Positions 23,352 through 35,266 are shown, numbered from the stretch's first letter. The stretch: DNA of 64,000 nt from Zygnema cylindricum (GCA_037447655.1 JBBHKE010001683.1:1-64000); one strand, 5' to 3'. The notes: generated by a model not told the origin, from the sequence alone. Numbers and translations are program-made.

Positions 23352-24340
23352 ATGGACATAAGAGCATCGGCCCACATGTGCTGGAACAAGGCGGCTTTTA
23401 CCAATCTGCAACAATCATCTCCAAAGATTATCAACCATGCTTGTGGCATGAGTGTTCAAACCTCAGCTCAATGTGATGTATATTTGATGGTAGACGTGGG
23501 GGGAAAGCCATTAGAGAGAACACTTCACAATTTTTTGTGTGTTCCAGACTTTATAAAAAAACGTTTTTCTACATCCTTAGTGGAGAGCAAAGGTTTTGAA
23601 ATCATTCCGAAAAAAGGTAGACAAGTTGTTAGCAAAAAATGGAAAGTAGCAGTAATACGATCTAGAGATCTTAACAAAATGTACCGGATGAACATGGTCG
23701 AACATAAAGAAAATGATTTTCCCTACTCCAATGTCCAAACTGATAATGATTTGTGGCATAAAAGATTAGGACATATGAATTATGATAGTCTAAAGAAAAT
23801 GGTAAAATTTGATGGAGTTTCCCTCACTTCTCAACCTATATAATCAGGTGATGGTTGTTCACTTGGCAAGATCCAAATATTGCCATTTCCACAGGAAACA
23901 GACCACAGAACGGACAAAGTTTTGCAGCTAATAGATTCTGATGTTCTTGGTCCTTCACTAGTGGCTTGGCTGAAGGCGTCCACTATATGGTTGCATTCAC
24001 AGATAACTACTCGAGGTACTCCAAAGTTTACTTCATGCGACATAAAAAGGAAGTGTTTACTCATTTCCAACACTACAAAGCGTGGGTGGAAAAGCTTCAA
24101 TGGGTTCGAATATTGGCGCTGAGATCGTACAATGGGGGAGAATACACATCTAAGGAATTCGAAGAGTTTCTCCTTCAAGAAGGTATCAATCACAATCTTA
24201 CAACTCTATATACTCTAGAAAAAAATGTTGTTTCAAAGAGATTAAACAAGACAGTGATAGCGAGTGTTCCGTCCATGCTTGCAAATAAAGGGCTAGATTT
24301 GAAATTCTGGGTTTAAGCGATGAACTGTGTTGTTTATACT
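23352..24340 (+). pseudogene. Copia protease/integrase of element E
   Basis: The protease site reads DIRASAHMC in place of DSGAS-HMC. It is followed by the integrase zinc domain ([17 protein letters not shown], near 23740) and, after a frameshift near 23960, the integrase core (HYMVAFTDNYSRYSKVYF, then RSYNGGEYTS). The second catalytic Asp of the D,D-35-E triad is Tyr (RSDNGGEY expected). The body ends at LKFWV and a stop near 24316, just before the D insertion. It is catalytically dead. Confidence 0.85.
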
Positions 24341-24467
24341 CTGAACAAATTTTCTTCTAGATAGGTTGGCACTACTATTGTGATTATAAATTTGTAGTAC
24401 TCAGTAAATGGGTCAATGAGCGAGGGATTAGAACTTAAGATATTTTTTAGTATAACCACTTTAGTAA

Positions 24468-25698
24468 TGACCCCTAATAGTGTTACACTAGTATAAGGAC
24501 AAAAGAGTGCACAATACTTCTATAGGGACACGCGTCGGCATATGAGGACATTGCAGGTCTTTTGAAATGGCGCGACACTCACATACACGTGTCGAACATC
24601 GAATGATAGAATTGGCAAAATCGGACGGACAAAGTTTGGACCGGACATTTGGAAAATGTACTGTACGAAATCAGTATGGAACGTTGATTCGAATCGTGTC
24701 GACAGACGCAATCTGCACGGGACCACAAGTGACGAAACACGCCATAAGCACTCAGGTGCTTCATACCGCACAGTCGGTTGGACGTATTTGAACTATGCTG
24801 AAATACACGATAAAGATTGAACAACGTATACGAATCTAGTGGACGGATTCAATTCCAAATGGGACCACATTGGGATTGTGATTGGATGCGTGTCATCCAC
24901 AGCGAAGATTTAGTTTTAATCTAACCGGCGATCCGCTAATTCGGAGCTGACTTGTACTGACGCTTGGACGGATTCGCCAATTGCCGACTAAGCAAGTGAC
25001 AAATTTTATATACGGATCCTATTTGTAAATATCTCAAACAACCAAATTTTGTATGTAATGAATTAGTTTTTTAGTGTTGCAATTGTGAGATTAGATAAAA
25101 GTCAAAATTGGGGTTTGGACTTACCTCTGGTACAGTAGATGTACCATTGACGTACATTGTTTGTATTTGAGTAAAGTAATTAATTACCCGTGAAGCTATT
25201 TTACTAGTTTAGGGCTTAGTAGATAACCTTGTGAGTATAAACTTGTAGGACTTAGTTTATTTTAGCATCACAGCTAAATTTATCAAAGATTTGGCAGACT
25301 GCTTTTCTGCAACTTTGACATGTTAGTGTGATCACTCTGATTATTCGTTTTATGTGAAACTTTGTGAATATATTCTATGATCTATAAAATATATCTGAGT
25401 GTAGTTTCTCTATGTTCTGGTGTTTAATGCAGAATTCTGTGAGGAGTCTATATGGTTCGTTTCGTAAGCTGTCACATGTTTTTGTTAAAATTTGCAACTC
25501 ATAACGTTTGATTGCCTTGATCTATTTGGCTGTAACTTTGAGAGGTTTTAGTGTCTAAGATGTAATTCATTCTGTTGCAGTTTCATCCGCTTTTGTCAAT
25601 TTTTGAGTAATCTGTGGTGTATGAAATACAACTGTTTTGGAGGGTAGTTTGTGGTGCTTCCGAGAGTAATCCATGGCTGAAAAAGGCTATGGACAACA
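24468..25698 (+). repeat. 5' LTR of element D
   Basis: Matches 27754-28748 from GTTACA(C/G)TAGTATAAGGAC on. Its end GGCTATGGACAACA is shared with C-family LTRs. The extreme 5' end has changed (the 3' copy starts TGTTGTTTAATATG), so the start coordinate is approximate. Confidence 0.75.
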
Positions 25699-26045
25699 GG
25701 TTATAAGCCCACACCTATGGATACCCATATATTATGGATCTAACTATCACTACTAGAAGTGTGTGCTTGAGAGCTACTTCAAGATGATGGTGGTAGGTTT
25801 TAGTGAATAAGATGTAATTCATTCTGTTGCAGTTTCAGCCCCTTTTGTTAATTTTGGAGTAATCTGTGGTGTATGAAATACAACTATTTTGGAGGGTAGT
25901 CTATGGTGCTTCCGAGAGTAATCCATGGCTGAAATAGGCTATGGACAACAGGTTATAAGCCCACACCTATGGCTACCCATATTTTATGGATCTAACTATC
26001 ACTACTGGAAGTGTGTGCTCAAGAGCTACTTCGAGATGATGGAGG
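25546..26045 (+). repeat. 252-bp tandem duplication across the LTR/gag junction of D
   Basis: Two copies offset by 252 bp (GTATGAAATACAACT at about 25619 and 25871) each contain the LTR end, the primer-site-like GGTTATAAGCCCAC (25699 and 25951) and the first gag codons. The first copy has a stop (TAG near 25755), the second is open, so gag is read from the second. Confidence 0.85.
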
Positions 26046-26881
26046 TAATGGATGTGGTGGATGGTACTTTGGCCGGAACATCAAATGGATGGAAAAAGAA
26101 GAACCATGAGCATCTAAGGGTTATCAAGAACTCATTGACTGAGAAACTGGTAATGCCATTCTTAAGTTTTAAAAATGCAGCTGAATTAGGGAAGTGCTTC
26201 GAATGTAAGTATGCAAATACTTCTGTATATCATTGGCTTAGTAATGTTACCAAAATAGTTGAATACAAGTATGTAGGAGGTAGTATAGAGAAACATTGTC
26301 TTGACCTAGATGTATTGTTTGTAGAAAATGACTTGGCAGGAGGAAATTTTACAGATGCTCAACAAGCTCTCTTGTTAATGAGAAGCCTACCTAGAGAATA
26401 TAAGAGTGCATTAGATAGATTAACCTTAATTAATAAAAAGGAATGTAACTTTAAACTAGCAAGAAGATTTGTTTTAGATGAAAAAGATTGGAAAACGTTT
26501 TTTGAAGGGAATATGGAGGTCTCTAAGTCTCAGTTTCAGAAAATTAAAAGTAATAGCGGAAATGGACCTAAACATTGTTTTTACTGTAATGAGTTAGGAC
26601 ATACCTTCAGGGTATGTCTATCATATAAAAGTGCAATTGTTACAGGAATTTTCAGTGATGGATGGGACAACAACCGAGTTCTAACCTCAACAAGGAGGGA
26701 ACCAAGTACTCTCATGAACGAGGGACAAGCCTCAACCATTGAAAAAAAGCCCACACTTTTGGTTGAAAAATTCGTTTACTTCCCGATTGTTTATGATTTT
26801 CGGAATATGGTGAAAGAGGAAGGAAAGGGAAGGTTTGTTGCCACAGAAAATGGAGTGAAGGAAGAAGTAACAGAAAAATAA
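25925..26881 (+). CDS. gag: Copia Gag of element D
   Basis: A 318-codon frame starts MAEIGYGQQVISPHLW. Its first codons lie in the LTR end. It contains the Copia gag core (LPIFYGSNYHYWKCVL, residues about 20-36; LRVIKNSLT; NFTDAQQALLLMRSLPREY) and a CCHC zinc knuckle CFYCNELGHTFRVC around residue 218. The role is capsid assembly and RNA packaging. It has no internal stop, unlike most transposon frames here, and ends at TAA 26879-26881. The same frame continues after the stop as the charged segment below. A start at the primer-site ATG is not possible because that codon is ATA here. Confidence 0.8.
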   Translation: MAEIGYGQQVISPHLWLPIFYGSNYHYWKCVLKSYFEMMEVMDVVDGTLAGTSNGWKKKNHEHLRVIKNSLTEKLVMPFLSFKNAAELGKCFECKYANTSVYHWLSNVTKIVEYKYVGGSIEKHCLDLDVLFVENDLAGGNFTDAQQALLLMRSLPREYKSALDRLTLINKKECNFKLARRFVLDEKDWKTFFEGNMEVSKSQFQKIKSNSGNGPKHCFYCNELGHTFRVCLSYKSAIVTGIFSDGWDNNRVLTSTRREPSTLMNEGQASTIEKKPTLLVEKFVYFPIVYDFRNMVKEEGKGRFVATENGVKEEVTEK

Positions 26882-27640
26882 TTGATTACTGTCAATGTTT
26901 CCGATTACAGATTAGTGATTTACACAAACTTACAAAAGGAAGAGGTTATTGAAGTAAGGGAAGTTAAAGGAAGTGAGGGGCACACAGAAGTGGAAGTAAA
27001 AGGAACAAAAAAAATTGCTATTATTGAAGATAGTGTGGAGAAAAAATAGAGTATAAAAGACTCGGTTTTTGATAGTCTTTCTTGTGATAGATTGGTGGGT
27101 GAAAATGACTTACAAGGGGATGAGATTCTTAAAGTAACGGGAGTAAAAGACCGTGAAGTACACTTAAAATTGGATGCAGAATATTCTTTAGATATAGAAT
27201 TTACTAAACTGAAAACAAAACTGAAAGAAAGACCGAGAGACGATGATAAGAAAATTAGAGTAAGGAAGGAGAATGATGAGAGAGAAAATGGTGGATTGGC
27301 ACCAAATGGGAAAACACAAATAGAAAATAGAAAGAGAATAGTGTCATTGAAGTGCAATGGAATCAAAATGAAAAACTATAGGATATTAACTCTACAGAGG
27401 AGTGGTAAACCAACGGAAAGAGACCAAAAGTTAATGAGAAGTATTACACTATATAGAAGTAATGGGGAGGCAACTTATGGAAAAAGCACAAAGTCTATGA
27501 GGAGACCAGAATGTAGTAAGAAAACAAAAAGAAGATACAGATTACAGAAGACCAACTGGAGAAGAAACCAGCTCCAAAGGCGACAACACAAAAGACCGGA
27601 AAAGCTATTTTTGAGGTGGAAAAATCGACACCCTCAATGA
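26882..27640 (+). pseudogene. Charged gag-downstream segment of element D
   Basis: In the same frame as gag but after its TAA: EVREVKGSEGHTEVE, a further TAG (near 27047), then CDRLVGENDLQGDEIL, LDAEYSLDIEFTKLKTK and a Lys/Arg-rich end to 27640 (open from 27092). It has no protease, integrase or RT motif. Element C carries a recognisable homologue (VEGSEGHIEVE, DKLVCENEL, DEEYSLGIKNTELKT at 54865-54572). Its presence in two diverged elements suggests a conserved, uncharacterised part of the gag polyprotein. Function unknown. Confidence 0.6.
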
Positions 27641-27753
27641 GAAATATCGTTGTTTAAACGGAAGAAAAATTGGAGTGGCTGAAATTCTGACAAAATCTTA
27701 GATTTGCTAGTATATGAATGCTTAAAAATAACACATCCAAAACTTAGGAGGAG

Positions 27754-28748
27754 TGTTGTTTAATATGTTACAGTAGTATAAGGACAAAAGAGTTTACCTT
27801 ACTTCTACAAGGACACGCGTCGGCATATGAGGACTTTGCAGGTGTTTTGGAATGGCGCCGACACTCACACACACGTGTCAAACATCGAACAAGCGAATTC
27901 GCAAAATTGGACGGACGAAGTTTGAACTGGACATCCGGAAAATGTACTGTACCGTATCAGTATGGAACGTTGATTGGAATCGTGTCGACGGACGCGATTC
28001 AAGCGGGACAAAAAGTGACGAAACATGCCGTACGCACTCAGGTGCTTTATACCACACAACAACAATCCGCTAGACGTCTATGAAGTATGCTGAAATACAC
28101 GAGAAAAAATGACTGGCGGATACGGATCGAGTCGACGGACTCGATTCGAAATGGGACAACATTGGGTTATCGATTGGAAGCGTGTCATCCACGACGAGGA
28201 TTTACTTTACATCTAACGGCGATCCGCAAAATCGGAGCTGACTTGTAATGACGCTTGGACAGATTAGCTAATTGCTCACTAAGCAAGTGACACAATTTAT
28301 GTACGGCTCCTATTTGTAAACATCTGAAACAACATTAATTTGTATGTAATAAATTAATTTTTTACTGTTGTAATTGTGAAATTAGATAAAAGTCATTATT
28401 AGGGTTTGGACGTACCTCCGGTACAATAGATGTACCGTTGACATACATTGTTTGTATTTGAGTAAAGTAATTAATTACCCGTGTAGCTATTATATTATTT
28501 TAGGCTCAGTAGATAACGTTCTGAGTATAAACTTGTAGGACTTAGTTTATTTTAGCATCACAGCTGAGTTTATCAAAGATATGGAAAACTGTTTTTGTGC
28601 AACTTTGACCTATTAGTGTGATCACTCTGATTATTAGTTTTATGTGAAACTTTGTGAATGTATTCTATGATCTAGAAACAATATATGTGTGCAGTTTAAT
28701 TCTGTTCTGATGTTTCTGCGGAATTATGTGAGAAGTTTATGTGGTTCG
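27754..28748 (+). repeat. 3' LTR of element D, truncated
   Basis: Starts TGTTGTTTAATATGTTAC after AGGAGGAG and follows the 5' LTR up to TATGTGGTTCGTT, where Copia E coding sequence begins. About 200 bp of the LTR end are missing. Confidence 0.8.
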
Positions 28749-30267
28749 TTCAATGGATCGAGGCGGCAAACGATGAAATAAAATCTATTATGGAGGCACA
28801 AACATGGGAGCTGGTGGATCTTCCTCCAAGAAGAAAATCCATTGGCAGCACATGGGTATTCAAGGTGAAGCTAAACCCGGACAACACCGATGAAAGGTAT
28901 AAGGCCAAACTAGTGGCCAAAGGGTATAATCAAAAAGAAAGTATTGACTTTTAAGAAACCTTCTCTCCAAATGTTAGATTAGCGACTATAAAAAATATGG
29001 TAATACATCAAATGCATATAAAAACTTCTTTCTTGTACAGAGAGTTAGAAGAAACCATTTACATGAAGCAGCCTGATATGTATGTAGAAAAAAGAAAGGA
29101 AGAATAAGTGTGTAAACTAATGAAATCTTTGTATGGGCTAAAACATGCTTTTAGGCAATGGAATTTGAAGTTAGATGAGTTTTTGACTGGGCTAAGTTTC
29201 AAGAGAATTTGCTCATATCACTCTATATATGTTTTACACTGGGAGAGAGGGATACTGTATAGGGCTATATATGTGAATGACTTATTATTAAAAAGTACGT
29301 CAATGAATGAGAAAAACTGCATTAAAGAAACTTTAAGGTATAGGTTTGAGATGAAAGACCTCGAAGAGTCCTAGTTTATTTTAGGTATACAGGTAGAAAG
29401 ACATAAAAACAAAAGATTGATTATGTTGACTTAGAAAGAAGCAATAAGTAACATGCTGGAAAGATTTGGAACGTAAGATGTAAAAGGATTTGTAACTCCC
29501 ATAAAATTCATGCAGAAATTAGAGGGATTTAATTCAGATTCAGGCATAATGGTTTGTGAGAGTTTACAAACAGAGGAAGAATAGATTATGGCTTCAAAGC
29601 CAAATAGACACGTAGTTGGATGTTTTATTTATTTTATGAACCATACGAGACTCGATGTAACACCTGCTGTGGGAGTCTTGTGGGAGTCTTGTGTAAGTGT
29701 TTGCATAATCCTAAATGGAAAAATAGGAAAGCAACAATAAGGTTGTTGAAATATCTTGCAGGTACTCAAAATCTTAAGCTTTTACTCGGAGGAGGAGAGG
29801 TGAAAATATAGACGTGGAACGATGCTAGATATGGAGACATGCCCAGCCGCAAATCTACAACCGGTTTTATTCTGAAAATTTGAGATGTAACTTGCTGCTG
29901 GAGTAGCAAATTACAAAAGGTTACAGCTCAATCTACAATAGATTTAGAATATATGGCATCAGCTTCCGCCCTCAAGGAGCTCCTATGGGTCAAGTCCATT
30001 TTACAAGAATTTGGCTATATGCAAACAGGTCTTCATGCTATCTGGTGTAACAACCAAGCAGCCATTGCAATTGCCTCTAACCCTAGCCAACACTTTAAGA
30101 GCAAACACATGGATGTTAGACTTCACTTTGTCAAAGAAAAAACACTTGCAAAAGTCATTAAATTGTGTTATTTACTGGATGAAAAGATGGTGGCTGACAT
30201 GTTATCAAAAGCCATTCCTGCTCCTAAGTTGCAGTTTTGCAAAGATACTATTGGACTAAGTGAGTAA
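28749..30267 (+). pseudogene. Copia reverse transcriptase/RNase H of element E
   Basis: The RT N-terminus (QWIEAANDEIKSIMEAQTWE, STWVFKVKLN, KAKLVAKGYNQKE) is followed by a stop, MKSLYGLKHAFRQWNLKLDEF (normally LKQAPRQW), and RAIYVNDLLL, where the catalytic YVDD is YVND. Then come RLLKYLAGTQNLKLLLGG and RNase H ending SASALKELLWVKSIL ... KHMDVRLHFVKEK ... VADMLSKAIPAPKLQFCKD. About ten stops or frame changes interrupt it. RNase H from 29953 to 30267 is open. Dead copy. Confidence 0.88.
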
Positions 30268-30278
30268 CTAAGTCCAAA

Positions 30279-30290
30279 GATTCAAGGGAG
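30279..30290 (+). promoter_or_regulatory. Polypurine tract of element E
   Basis: GATTCAAGGGAG immediately precedes the 3' LTR. In a Copia element this primes plus-strand DNA. Confidence 0.55.
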
Positions 30291-31278
30291 TGTTGTAAAT
30301 TGAAATCTTTAATTCAATAGATAGGGATGTGAGATGAGACTTAAAGACTTAGATTATTTTCTAAGTTGTTTGTTGTAATACTTACCCATATTAGTGTTAG
30401 AGTAGGAGAAGTACAACTAGAGTGTATTGTACTTCTACATGGACACGCGTGGGCAAGAGAAGATTATGCAAGTTTTACGGAGTGGCGCGGGCTACCGGTT
30501 AAAAGCATCATAAAGTAGACGAGCGGATTCACCGATCACATGAACGAATTTTGGACCAGATATTTCAGAGATGTATGGTACGAAATTTCATTATGATCGC
30601 TAATTCGAATCGTGTCAATGAACGCGATTCACGTGAAACTACAAGTGACAAACATATCTGATGCACCTAAGTGCTGCTACTTACTAAACTACCACAGTCG
30701 GCTGGACTTTAGCGACCACCGCTAACTAAGCACCAGAAACATTTATTGTACGGTCCACTATCTCTAAATTTTTGAAGAACATTATTTTTTATTTTAGCGC
30801 AATAGAAAATAGTGTTTCATTAATTAGCTTTTGGAAAGTAATAATTAGGGTTTTAAAAGTACGCTATGTATAGTAATCTACAAGTTGGATACTTTGTCGT
30901 AAGTCACGATTGTACTGTTGTACATCACCTGTATTAGTAAGACCAGTAGATCTTCACTGTGAGTATATAGTTTAGGACTTAGCCAATTTTGAATCATCTA
31001 GTTTTGGGATTATGACATTCTAAAAGCAGTTTTGGAAAACTTTCAAACATCATATCTAATAATTTATTGAGTCATTTGGGATGCAATTTTGCAAATTATT
31101 ACTTTAATGTGTTGTGTATCACTATGGTTAATTTGAGGCATATTGGTATTTTGAGTCATATTTTGTGTCAGCTGAAAGTCGACTATTAAGTAGGTGTTTG
31201 ATGGCTTATGTTGTTTTTCATGTCTACTTCCACTATTATTGCTGGTTCTCCTCCTGCAACGGTGGTTGTAGAACATCA
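30291..31278 (+). repeat. 3' LTR of element E
   Basis: 988 bp, TGTTGTAAATTGAAATC to GTAGAACATCA. Differs from the 5' LTR at many sites, so the insertion is old. Confidence 0.85.
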
Positions 31279-31799
31279 CATACCTTTATTATAATTGATG
31301 ATTCTTGCGTAGGAAGCCTTTTAGACTTAGATTCCTTTTACCGTAACTAGTTGTACCTTCCTAAGTTACGTTCAAGATTAGATGTACCTTTTAGAGCCTT
31401 TTTGGCTTCCTCTTACTTTGACTTACTATAAGACTCTCTTATGTCGTTATGTAAATTACTTAATCAAAAGACACCTAAACAACGAACCTCTCACTTGTTC
31501 CCTTGTTTGTCGTTACTCCATTCATGTCTTCTCTATCTTGGTCTTTTTCTTCTCTTTCGGCCTAATTTGATACATTATCATAATAAGTCTTTTCGGCCTC
31601 TTATGGCCACTCATTCAATAGGTTTCGGGCCTAGACCTTCGTCTCTCTCAAACACTGTCTCGAAAAATCAGGGGATAATTTCTTAGACTGGAAGTTTCAA
31701 ATCGAGACTTTGTTTTCTTAAAAAAAAATTATAGGGACACATTAATGGCATTATTATGTTGCCTGTCCTTTGTGACACCTTTGAGGCCACTTTTGCTCA

Positions 31800-32507
31800 C
31801 GTTAAGACAACTGTCGCTTCATGGGTTGAAAAAGTTATGTCGGGCTATCTAGTATGTCTTTCCATTGGATGGTCAGATTGCAAATCGGGTTCGTGCTGAG
31901 ACAACTTCCCATGAGGCGTGGCATATTCTGTGTCGCGCTTATAAAAACTACACTTAGCCACATCACTTGGTGCAACGTTGCTAGTTTAACGGTGATCAAA
32001 CAGACAAATACGAATTTATGCTTGTCTTTATTCAACAAATTGAATCATTGGCTGGACGACTTAAGTGTATTAATTTCACTATCACTCATGAGGATCTCAT
32101 AAATACTATTTTGGGTGGATTACCATTGTCGTTTGATGTTTTTGCAAGTATAGTCAGTACTAATGCATCCACGGTCAAGATGCCAGATCTCACTAACCGT
32201 TAATTACACAAAGAGACGCGATTAAATTTTAAAAAACCTGTTGTTATTTACTGATTGTTTGGCATTTGTTGTCTCTTCTCCCATGAAACCTCCAATGATA
32301 GCAAGATCTCAATTCTTTTGCAAATATTGCAAGGAGCGTGACCACTTCATTGACGCGTGCACTCAATTGATTAAGAAACGTGAAAAAGACCGTACGGCTG
32401 GGGGATTTAAAGGACTTCCTTCAACGAATCCAAATCCAAAATCCTTGTCGTATCCCCACGCCTTCCCACCGCCACTTGGTCATGCGGCGCACGCGACGGT
32501 GACTTAA
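31800..32507 (+). pseudogene. Copia gag of fragment G
   Basis: Blocks include VRAETTSHEAWHILCRAYKN, the UBN2-type IQQIESLAGRLKCINFTI and THEDLINTILGGLPLSFD (32018-32203), then a CCHC zinc knuckle CKYCKERDHFIDAC (near 32310). Stops separate them. Gag packages RNA. This copy cannot make a full protein. Confidence 0.75.
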
Positions 32508-32647
32508 ACTTGTCGTACGTCCCACCGGCGCCGTGATACCCTATTCCTCATTATTACTCTCCTCCAAATCCGTCAGTTTCCCCTTTTCCTGACTTACTTC
32601 CAACTACGAACCAAATTGTTCGAACGACAAACCAAATTGTTCGGTCA

Positions 32648-33737
32648 GTGTCACTTGCAATTGTTTCTGTCCCAAATATACCTCCCCCACTTTCCTCCAT
32701 GGAAAATGGGTACACTTTTTTGCAATCAGGTAACCCTTGTGATTCGCTATTTCACGCTGGCGCCACTCATCACATGTGTCGTCGGCGTGATATGATGCTT
32801 AATATTGTTCACCTTGACATTCCCTTACCTATTTATTTGTGAAATATTATGATTCTAACTTCCACTCTCGTTGGAAAGGTGCATATTAATTCCGGTTCGC
32901 ATGCCTTTCTTCCAATAATATTTGACAAGGTTCATTTTATACTTGACCTCAAAAATATTTTTTTTTTGGCTAGTGCGACGTTGGGCCATGGGACTTTGGT
33001 GTTACCATTGAATCAGCGTTCAATTTTTTCCTCCTATAGGGATCTCATTGGTAGTGGCACTCGGATGGGGTTATATCTATTAATTTTTTTTTACGATATT
33101 GTTCCTCCTTCTTTAATCCATTCTTGCTCATCTTCCTCGCATCAAAAACATCTGCACGGATATTAAAGGGGATTTGTTTTCAAAAGCATTTTCCGAGTTT
33201 TTACTAACACATGGCATTATTCATCATAAAAATTATCTCCATTATCTGCAACAAAATGGTCATGTCGAACATCTAAATCGCACTCTCGTTGACATGTCTC
33301 CCTCCCTTCTCCATTTTGCTTCTTTACCTTTTCACTTTTGGGCGCAAGCCTTACTAACTTCCTCTTATATTCTAAATCGCTCTCATACCTCTTCTCTGTC
33401 TAACAAAACTCCTTTTGAAGCCTGACATGGCACGAGACTTGATGTCTCTCATTTTCGCATTTTTGGGAGCAAGTCATTCTTCAAATTCCTTCTCCCTACC
33501 AATGGTAAATTAGGTCCTCGAGCTATGGGAGGAATTTTTATCGGATATTCCCCAAATTCTAAATCATATCATGATTGGTGCCCCTCTTCTCACCACATTG
33601 TAACCACTCGTGACGCTATTTTTTATGAAACTCATCTTTTATGTACATTTGTACCCGATTTTCGTATCACTCCTCTCCCTAGTAACTCCCTCCTTTCAAA
33701 ACTGTCCCCTCTAATTTTGTTACCACCTTGTTTATAG
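32648..33737 (+). pseudogene. Copia protease/integrase of fragment G
   Basis: The protease site reads FHAGATHHM where a D-S/T-GATHHM is expected, so the catalytic Asp is His. The integrase zinc domain and first catalytic Asp are deleted. The core resumes at FSKAFSEFLLTHGIIHH, QQNGHVEHLNRTLVDM (the E of the triad should lie just before QNG and is not conserved) and PFHFWAQALLTSSYILNR. The C-terminal RIFGSKSFF ... GGIFIGYSPNSKSY follows. Inactive. Confidence 0.8.
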
Positions 33738-34329
33738 CCCCTTTAACCAGTTCCCAAAATTCGCCCCCATTAAACCCCTCACATCTCTCCTATTTCTAGA
33801 GTTTTTTTGCCTTCCACAAGTTTTTCTTTTCCTCCAATTCCGGCGATGAATTTTCCCTTATACGCTCTGCGATTTCCATCGATTCCGCTCCCACTGTACA
33901 TCCCGTTGGAAATGACGCCACAGTCTTTGATGTTACAAACTTTTTGTCACTGACGCGACGGTCTTGGACGCGACAAATTCTCTTGTAAGTGATGACATGA
34001 CGGTCTTGGACGCGCCAAATTTCCTTGTCGCTGGTGACGCTTCGGTCTTTCTATCGACAAAATTGTCTCCACGTCCTTTGGAAGTTACGTTGCTAGCACG
34101 TGTGGTTCGTAATTTGCTCATTATTACGCCGTTAAAGCCACTTGTCGAACAAGTTGCCGTACGACAAAGTACACACCTTTCCCAATGTATATGGAAATTA
34201 CACAGAAAATCTTGCTCACGCCAACCTTGGCGACGTCAAAGATCCAACCACAATAAATTCCACGTTAACACGTCCTAATGCTTACAAGTGGCATCTTGCT
34301 ACTACACAAGTGTAAACTGCATTGATGAT

Positions 34330-35262
34330 AAACAATACCTAGACGCTTTGTACTCTCCCACCAAATCGTTGTGCGATTGGTTCCAAGTGGGTTTTCAAGA
34401 TTAAACAGTTGGCAAACGGTACTATTGACGGTTACAAAGCTCATTTGGTTGCCAAATGTTAATTTCAAACAGAGGGCGTCAAGTACAACGAGAATTTTGC
34501 GCGTGACGCAAAGTTTGACTCCATCCTTACGATTTTGTCCCTTGCAACTCTTCATGATTGGGACTAATAACATCTTAACGTAAAAACTCAGACGATGTTT
34601 TTATAAAACAACCAACTGGTTATGATGTCCTTGGTACCGAAACCCTTATTTGTAATTTACATAAGTCAATTTATGGTCTTAAACAAGTACTTAGAGTTTG
34701 GTATCAAACACATGTCACAATATGAATTGAATAAGGATTTAGGGAGGTCAGTGTAGATCCTATAATTTATGTTAGAGGTACAGGTTACCAGTTAACCATC
34801 ATTATTTTTTATGTAGATGATTTAATTCTCGCATGTCTTAGTCAGTCCTCTATTCATCAAGTCAAAGGCATTATCTCGTCATATTGGCCTATGACCGATT
34901 TAGGTGATCTTAATTGTTGCTAAGGCATCACTATTTTACATTAAAGTGTTGCAAGCATTTTGCGAATGAGTCAAAAGCATTAAAATCTTCATCTTCTTGA
35001 GCATTTTGACATGTCCGATTGCAATTCGGTGCCTACTCCCCTTGATCCCAACATCACTCTCACCAAAATGTCATCGGATGGGAATGCCCAAAGAGATATA
35101 AGCTCATTCTATCGGTCGATTTTTCGGATATTGATGTTAGCAATTCTTGGTAAACAGCCGGATATATGTATCGAGGTTTGTCTTTTGTCTCAATTCTCGC
35201 ATTTTACCACTCGAACTTATCTCCAAGCCACCAAGTGTGTCTTTTGAAACCTTCAAGGAACA
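34330..35262 (+). pseudogene. Copia RT/RNase H of fragment G
   Basis: RT blocks SKWVFKIKQLANGTIDGYKA, SIYGLKQVLRVWYQ, TIIIFYVDDLILA (intact YVDD) and DLGDL, then SDCNSVPTPLDPN and the start of the RNase H linker. Numerous stops. It ends in KCVF and LQGTI at the F LTR. Confidence 0.8.
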
Positions 35263-35266
35263 ATAC

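Larger units (their letters stand above)
24468..28748 (+). mobile_element. Gag-only (non-autonomous) Copia element D, nested in E
   Basis: The 5' LTR (about 24468-25698) and a 3' LTR (27754-28748, truncated) bound a single reading frame with gag and a charged tail but no protease, integrase, RT or RNase H. A polypurine tract (ACTTAGGAGGAG, 27742-27753) precedes the 3' LTR. The 3' LTR stops where E's RT coding resumes, so its last 200 bp or so are lost and no target duplication can be read. The LTR is a mosaic: the first part resembles E, the last 470 bp resemble C. Confidence 0.8.
21532..31278 (+). mobile_element. Copia LTR retrotransposon E, with element D nested inside
   Basis: Two direct LTRs beginning TGTTGTAAATTGAAATC (21532-22513 and 30291-31278) bound a decayed Copia body in the order gag, protease, integrase, RT, RNase H. 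Flanks are AATAC before and CATAC after, a 4-of-5 target-site match. An unrelated gag-only element (D, about 24468-28748) interrupts it between integrase and RT. Many stops and frameshifts show that it is dead. Confidence 0.85.
31790..35262 (+). mobile_element. Decayed Copia fragment G
   Basis: A different Copia lineage, with gag, protease, partial integrase, RT and partial RNase H in order but broken by many stops. No LTR is seen. Its 3' end stops at 35262-35266, where the LTR of element F begins. Confidence 0.8.
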
